Of a stretch of 8,914 nucleotides of DNA, positions 5,500 through 8,914 are shown piece by piece. Below the pieces are notes generated by a model, which searched no databases, was not told the origin of the DNA, and worked only from the letters and a program-made list of their open reading frames with translations. The position numbers were made by a program, and so were the translations under genes. How positions within the stretch are numbered: the first letter of the stretch is position 1; each line of letters begins with the position of its first letter. Source of the stretch: Anaerolineae bacterium (GTDB lineage Bacteria > Chloroflexota > Anaerolineae > J102); NCBI GenBank assembly GCA_026985975.1, contig JALSPL010000352.1, positions 1-8,914 of the forward strand, in the 5' to 3' direction.

Positions 5500-6398
5500 T
5501 GTTCGAAACCATTGATCTGCATTTTCAGGGAGAACCGGAGATCATCGGCAGTTATGTGCTGCGCGGGCCCCGGGGCGTGGCCCTCATCGAGACCGGCCCT
5601 GGCTCCACCTCCGACAATCTGCTCAGGGGACTGATGCGCCTGGGCATTGCCAAAGAGGAGATCACCGACATCCTCCTCACCCACATCCATCTGGATCATG
5701 CAGGCGCGGCGGGCTATATGGCGCAGCTCACGGGCGCGACGGTGCATGTGCATCATGTGGGCGCGCCGCACATGGTCGATCCATCCAAGTTGCTGGCTTC
5801 GGCCGGACGCATTTATGGCGATCAGATGGGCCCGCTGTGGGGCGATTTCCTGCCCGTGCCCGCGGAGCAGATCCACATCCTGCACGATGGCGATGTCATC
5901 GACGCGGCCGGGATTCCGGTGAAAGCCATCGATACGCCCGGTCACGCCTATCATCACATGGCCTATTGGCTGGATGGGGTCTGCTTTACGGGGGATGTGG
6001 CCGCGGTGCGCCTGCCCGGCTATGAACACATCCGCCTGCCCACGCCGCCGCCCGAATTTCATCTGGGCCTGTGGCGGGAGAGCGTTGAGAAGCTGCGGGC
6101 CATGAAGCCCGATGTCATCGTCCCCACTCATTACGGCCCCAAAGAGGACGCGGACGCCCATTTCGAGGCGGTGCTCGAAAAGCTGGCGACGCTGACCGAC
6201 TATCTGCGACGACGGGTGCAGGCGGGCGACAGCGCCGAACAGATGATGGCTGAGCTGCCTGCCTGGCTGGCCGCACAGGCCCGCCGCGAGGGCGTGACCG
6301 AAGAGGGCGTGCATCGCTATGAGGTGGTGGTGCCCAGCTACATGAACGTGACGGGCGTGCTGCGTTATTTCCGCAAAGTGGAAGGGCTGGAGGCATGA
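5499..6398 (+). CDS. Metallo-beta-lactamase-fold hydrolase, function unknown
   Basis: A 299-residue protein of the glyoxalase II-like branch of the metallo-beta-lactamase fold. The binuclear metal site appears complete: H62-x-H64-x-D66-H67 (THIHLDH), H149 in DTPGHA, D166 in FTGD, and H211 in PTHYGP. It has no signal peptide, so it is probably cytoplasmic. A long helical C-terminal part (about 215-299) follows the metal domain. Such proteins hydrolyse thioesters, lactones or phosphoesters; the substrate cannot be inferred. An ATG immediately before (5496) overlaps the plsC stop as ATGA, so translation is probably coupled either way; I chose 5499 for its ribosome-binding-site spacing. Its stop overlaps the original SMR start (ATGA at 6395-6398), so it sits inside an operon between lipid synthesis and transport genes. 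Confidence 0.88.
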   Translation: MFETIDLHFQGEPEIIGSYVLRGPRGVALIETGPGSTSDNLLRGLMRLGIAKEEITDILLTHIHLDHAGAAGYMAQLTGATVHVHHVGAPHMVDPSKLLASAGRIYGDQMGPLWGDFLPVPAEQIHILHDGDVIDAAGIPVKAIDTPGHAYHHMAYWLDGVCFTGDVAAVRLPGYEHIRLPTPPPEFHLGLWRESVEKLRAMKPDVIVPTHYGPKEDADAHFEAVLEKLATLTDYLRRRVQAGDSAEQMMAELPAWLAAQARREGVTEEGVHRYEVVVPSYMNVTGVLRYFRKVEGLEA

Positions 6399-6420
6399 CC
6401 CTCACCCAAATCCTCTACCT

Positions 6421-6577
6421 CCTGTTCCGAAAATAAAGTTATGTTTACGTCATTCCGAAGGAGCGCAGCGACTGAGGAATCTCCCCGTCTGCAAACGCGA
6501 GATTCTTCGCTCCCGTTGGTCACTCAGAATGACACAGACGTTTTTTCATTCTTATTGGCGTGCAAACGCTCATGATA
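6421..6577. mobile_element. 157-bp hairpin element, copy 1, inserted in the SMR gene
   Basis: This is the first of two head-to-tail copies. The core is an imperfect inverted repeat with 35-base arms at 6449-6483 and 6499-6533 and a 15-base loop. Each arm begins GTCATTC and ends GAATCTC when read inward, with a looser middle. CCTG occurs at the left junction (6421), between copies (6578) and at the right junction (6735), consistent with a 4-bp target duplication. It has no transposase and resembles a MITE or REP-like unit. Confidence 0.85.
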
Positions 6578-6734
6578 CCTGTTCCGTAAATAAAGTTATG
6601 TTCACGTCATTCCGAAGGAGCGCAGCGACTGAGGAATCTCCCCATCTGCAAACGCGAGATTCTTCGCTCCCGTTGGTCACTCAGAATGACACAGACGTTT
6701 TTTCATCCTTATCGGCGAGCAGCCGCTCATGGCG
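6578..6734. mobile_element. 157-bp hairpin element, copy 2, in tandem with copy 1
   Basis: Same length and orientation as copy 1. By hand alignment the two differ at 3 of the first 129 positions but at 8 of the last 28, most of the latter being changes towards G or C. Arms are at 6606-6640 and 6656-6690. One right-end change turns the TGA present in copy 1 (6573-6575) into TGG (6730-6732), opening a frame into the transporter. Confidence 0.85.
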
Positions 6735-7047
6735 CCTGCTTACCATCGGCTTCGAGGTGCTGGGGACGGTCTCGCTAAAACTGTCGGACGGCTTTACGAA
6801 GCTGCTCCCCAGCGCCCTGGTCGTCATCGGATATGGCCTGTCCTTTTACCTGCTTTCGCTGCTGTTGAAACAGAATGCGCCCATCGGCGTCATCTACGCG
6901 GTGTGGTCGGGCCTGGGGACGGTGGCCATCGTCCTCATTGGCGTCTGGCTGTGGGGCGAACGATTGACCCTACCCGCTCTTCTCGGCATCGCCATGGTCA
7001 TCATCGGCGTCGTTCTCATCAATCTGACGACGGAAGGGGCGCACTGA
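6598..7047 (+). CDS. Possible chimeric SMR protein (element-encoded N-terminus fused to transporter)
   Basis: From the ATG at 6598, inside copy 2, a 149-residue frame runs through the element and in phase into the SMR sequence from residue 11 of the original protein. It keeps E16, Y42 and W66 equivalents and all four membrane helices except the first ten residues of helix 1. The N-terminal 46 or so residues (FTSFRRSAATEESP onward) are translated repeat, polar and unlike any SMR. The frame is also open further back to an ATG at 6529. No Shine-Dalgarno sequence precedes either start. A soluble polar tail before helix 1 makes normal function doubtful, but expression cannot be excluded. Confidence 0.3.
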   Translation: MFTSFRRSAATEESPHLQTRDSSLPLVTQNDTDVFSSLSASSRSWRLLTIGFEVLGTVSLKLSDGFTKLLPSALVVIGYGLSFYLLSLLLKQNAPIGVIYAVWSGLGTVAIVLIGVWLWGERLTLPALLGIAMVIIGVVLINLTTEGAH

Positions 7048-7048
7048 C

Positions 7049-8914
7049 TCATCCCAACATCATCGCCGCCAGCCGCCATATCTGGGCCACGAAGAAGGTG
7101 ACGATGAAGCCCATAATCAGTGGCAGCAGCGCCGCCACCGTCGTCCACCTGCGACTGCCTGTCTCTTTGTAGATGGTGTAGATGGTGGTGCTGCACGGGT
7201 TGTGGATGAGGCTGAACAGCATCAGATTCACCGCGGTCAGCAGGGTCCAGCCTCCCGCCGTGAAAATCGTCATCAGATCCTGAGTGGAGGTGACCTCGAA
7301 AATCGTGCGGGAACCCTCGGCGTTGCCATAAGAGAGGCCCGCCATCAGCACCGTCAGCATCAACACCGTGGGGATGACAATCTCGTTGGCGGGAATGGCG
7401 ACGATGTAAGCCAACAGAATGACGCCATTGAGGCCGATGAGGACGCCGACGGGGTTCAGCCAGGAGACGATATAATTGGCGATGGGCTGGCCGCCCACCT
7501 GCACATTGGCCAGCAGCCAGATGACCAGGCCCGCGGGCGCAGCAAAAAGAATCGCCCGCCACAGCACATAAATGGTGCGATCGATGAGCGATGTGTAGAT
7601 GGTCTGCAAAATGCGGGGCGGGCGATAGGGGGGCAGCTCCAGGCTAAAGGTGGAGACTTCGCCCCGGAGCATGGTGTGGGAGAGAAAATAGGAGGTGAGA
7701 AAGGTAAGCAATACGCCCAGCAGCGCCACGCCTACCACAGCGGCCGCGGAGACGATGCCCGCCAGATAAGCGGGAACCAGCGATCCGATGAACAGGGAGG
7801 CGATGAGAATCTGTGTGGGCCAGCGTCCGTTGCACAGGGCGAAGTTGTTGGTGATGATGGCGATGAGCCGCTCGCGGGGGCTATCGATGATGCGCGTGGA
7901 GATGACCCCGGCCGCGTTGCAACCGAAGCCCATCATCATGCTCAAAGACTGTTTGCCATGAGCGCCGGCCTTGCGGAACAGACCGTCGAGATTGAACGCC
8001 AGTCGGGGCAGATAACCAAAATCTTCCAGCAACGTAAACAGAGGGAAGAAGATGGCCATGGGCGGCAGCATCACGCTGACCACCCAGGCCGTGGCCAGAT
8101 AAGCGCCGTCGATGAGGATGCCGCTCAACCACCAGGGCAGACCGATGGCGGCCGCGGCTTCCTTGAGAAAAGGATAGATGTGGCCGATGAGCAGATTGGC
8201 CAGTAATTCCGAGGGGACATTGGCTCCGGTGATGGTCAGCCAGAAGATCAAGGCAAAGAGCCCGATCATAATAGGGAATCCCCAGATGCGGCTGGTGACG
8301 ACCTGATCGATAGTGCGATCCAGATCGAAACGGGGCGTCTCGCCCGGACGGGTCACCGCTCGGCTGGCGATGCGAGCCGCCTCGGCGTAGATGTCTTCGA
8401 TGATCTGCTCGTGAAAATCCCCGCCGATCTCCCAGCGCAAGCGGGTGGCCGTCCCCAGCAATCGCTCGATCAACGCTTCGCGTTCAGGCGTTATTTGTTG
8501 AGATGAGGAGGCGGCCGCTTCCAGGACCGTCTCTTCCAATAAATCCTCTTCCACCGCCCCTTTGTGTAAATCGCCCAATTCGCCCGACTTGACCGCGTCA
8601 ATGATATTCTGATCCGCGTCCAGCAAACGCAGGGCCACCCATTGCGCATTGGGGAGCTCGGGGAAGGCGCGCTCGATAAGCGGCGTCAGTTCCGCCACGG
8701 CCCGGCGCACCTCGGGCGAGCGCAGTTTGATGCGGGGCGGCTTGCCCACGGTGCGAGAATTGGCGACATCGGCGATGGCTTGCAACAACTCGGGGATGCC
8801 CTCGCCCTGACGCGCGGCCATGGGAACCACTGGCGCACCCAGATCCCGGGCCAACCGCCGTTCATCCACCTGGACGCCCTTGCGCCGAGCCTCATCCATC
8901 AGATTCAGCGCCAC
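7049..8914 (-). CDS. feoB: Ferrous iron transport protein FeoB, C-terminal 621 residues, N-terminus outside window
   Basis: Inner-membrane Fe(II) importer with an N-terminal G-protein domain. The visible part begins at the G4 motif (NLMD, residues 4-7) and a G5-like MAARQG (32-37). A helical GDI-type region follows (about 60-185) and then the membrane domain from about 208. The first Gate block holds GFGCNAAGV (329-337) and RIIDSPRERL (341-350), the second LCNGRWP (360-366), and the C-terminus has HNPCSTTIYTIYKETGS (571-587). The GTG at the very edge is an internal valine codon, not a start: G1-G3 must lie beyond the window. The GCNAAG/CNGR wording differs from the E. coli-type GCNVP form and is typical of a FeoB subgroup. 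The stop at 7049-7051 is one base from the SMR stop, so the genes converge with no terminator between them. Confidence 0.95.
   Translation of the reverse strand: MALNLMDEARRKGVQVDERRLARDLGAPVVPMAARQGEGIPELLQAIADVANSRTVGKPPRIKLRSPEVRRAVAELTPLIERAFPELPNAQWVALRLLDADQNIIDAVKSGELGDLHKGAVEEDLLEETVLEAAASSSQQITPEREALIERLLGTATRLRWEIGGDFHEQIIEDIYAEAARIASRAVTRPGETPRFDLDRTIDQVVTSRIWGFPIMIGLFALIFWLTITGANVPSELLANLLIGHIYPFLKEAAAAIGLPWWLSGILIDGAYLATAWVVSVMLPPMAIFFPLFTLLEDFGYLPRLAFNLDGLFRKAGAHGKQSLSMMMGFGCNAAGVISTRIIDSPRERLIAIITNNFALCNGRWPTQILIASLFIGSLVPAYLAGIVSAAAVVGVALLGVLLTFLTSYFLSHTMLRGEVSTFSLELPPYRPPRILQTIYTSLIDRTIYVLWRAILFAAPAGLVIWLLANVQVGGQPIANYIVSWLNPVGVLIGLNGVILLAYIVAIPANEIVIPTVLMLTVLMAGLSYGNAEGSRTIFEVTSTQDLMTIFTAGGWTLLTAVNLMLFSLIHNPCSTTIYTIYKETGSRRWTTVAALLPLIMGFIVTFFVAQIWRLAAMMLG

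Larger units (their letters stand above)
6395..7047 (+). pseudogene. SMR-family multidrug transporter gene interrupted by a tandem 157-bp element
   Basis: Small multidrug resistance proteins are four-helix proton-coupled exporters of cationic compounds that act as dimers. The original start at 6395 overlaps the preceding stop as ATGA and reads MTLTQILYLL, then enters inserted DNA and stops at TAA 6434-6436. The gene resumes at 6735. Joining 6420 to 6735 gives an uninterrupted 112-residue protein, normal for the family (EmrE has 110), with the essential membrane glutamate at E16 (EVLGT, EmrE E14), KLSDGFTKLLPS, Y42, and YAVWSG with W66, then GERLTLPA before the last helix. The WSG wording resembles the Qac/EmrE subgroup more than the guanidinium exporters. 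The 314-bp insert shifts frame and adds stops, so the normal protein cannot be made. A chimeric frame remains open (separate entry). Confidence 0.85.

Noticed and set aside
6499..6546. Intrinsic terminator formed by the element hairpin and the T6 run at 6541-6546
   Set aside because: The T-run starts about 7 bases after the stem end and the stem is imperfect in its middle. The same arrangement in both copies is explained by the element itself, though leaky termination is possible.
7202..8206. A 334-codon open frame on the plus strand opposite feoB
   Set aside because: Its composition (Asp/Gly/Gln/His rich, low hydrophobic content) is what the complement of a membrane-protein gene gives; feoB is unambiguous on the other strand.

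Overview
The window looks like ordinary bacterial chromosome with high G+C. The gene set (UppP, a D,D-carboxypeptidase, RluB, Cmk, PlsC, FeoB) points to a peptidoglycan-making bacterium with ester-linked lipids. The order carboxypeptidase, rluB, cmk, plsC resembles a cluster found in many Gram-positive and related phyla. The intergenic DNA is packed with short degenerate repeats, and this together with the protein styles makes a Chloroflexota (Anaerolineae-like) origin my best guess. That assignment is inference only.

Layout: (1) Positions 1-1525, minus strand: the start of uppP (cut by the window edge) and, upstream of it, complete tgt (queuine/preQ1 tRNA-guanine transglycosylase). tgt has a good sigma70-type promoter, and its predicted 5' leader is almost entirely an 18-unit array of degenerate 8-bp words. 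(2) Positions 1809-7047, plus strand: a secreted D-Ala-D-Ala carboxypeptidase with its own promoter, then rluB (23S rRNA pseudouridine synthase), cmk (CMP kinase), plsC-like acyltransferase, a metallo-beta-lactamase-fold hydrolase and an SMR-type multidrug transporter gene. From cmk onward these genes overlap by 1-8 bases and look like one transcription unit joining nucleotide, phospholipid and rRNA-modification housekeeping. (3) Positions 7049-8914, minus strand: feoB (ferrous iron transporter), lacking its N-terminal G-domain beyond the window edge, ending 1 base from the end of the SMR gene.

The most notable content is not the gene list. First, the SMR gene is split after codon 8 by exactly two tandem copies of a 157-bp hairpin element. 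Removing the 314 bp in silico restores a perfect 112-residue SMR protein. The second copy has also lost the stop codon that the first carries in one frame, leaving an open chimeric frame into the transporter. A more distant relative of the element lies downstream of the carboxypeptidase. Second, four gaps (before uppP, before rluB, at the rluB end and before cmk) carry phase-perfect 7-bp arrays of the form NNN-ACTG, a fifth stretch carries a second heptamer family built on CGTA/TACG, and the tgt leader carries the 8-bp array. Several arrays stop at or within a few bases of a start codon, one overlaps the tgt -10 box, and one supplies the C-terminal codons and stop of rluB.
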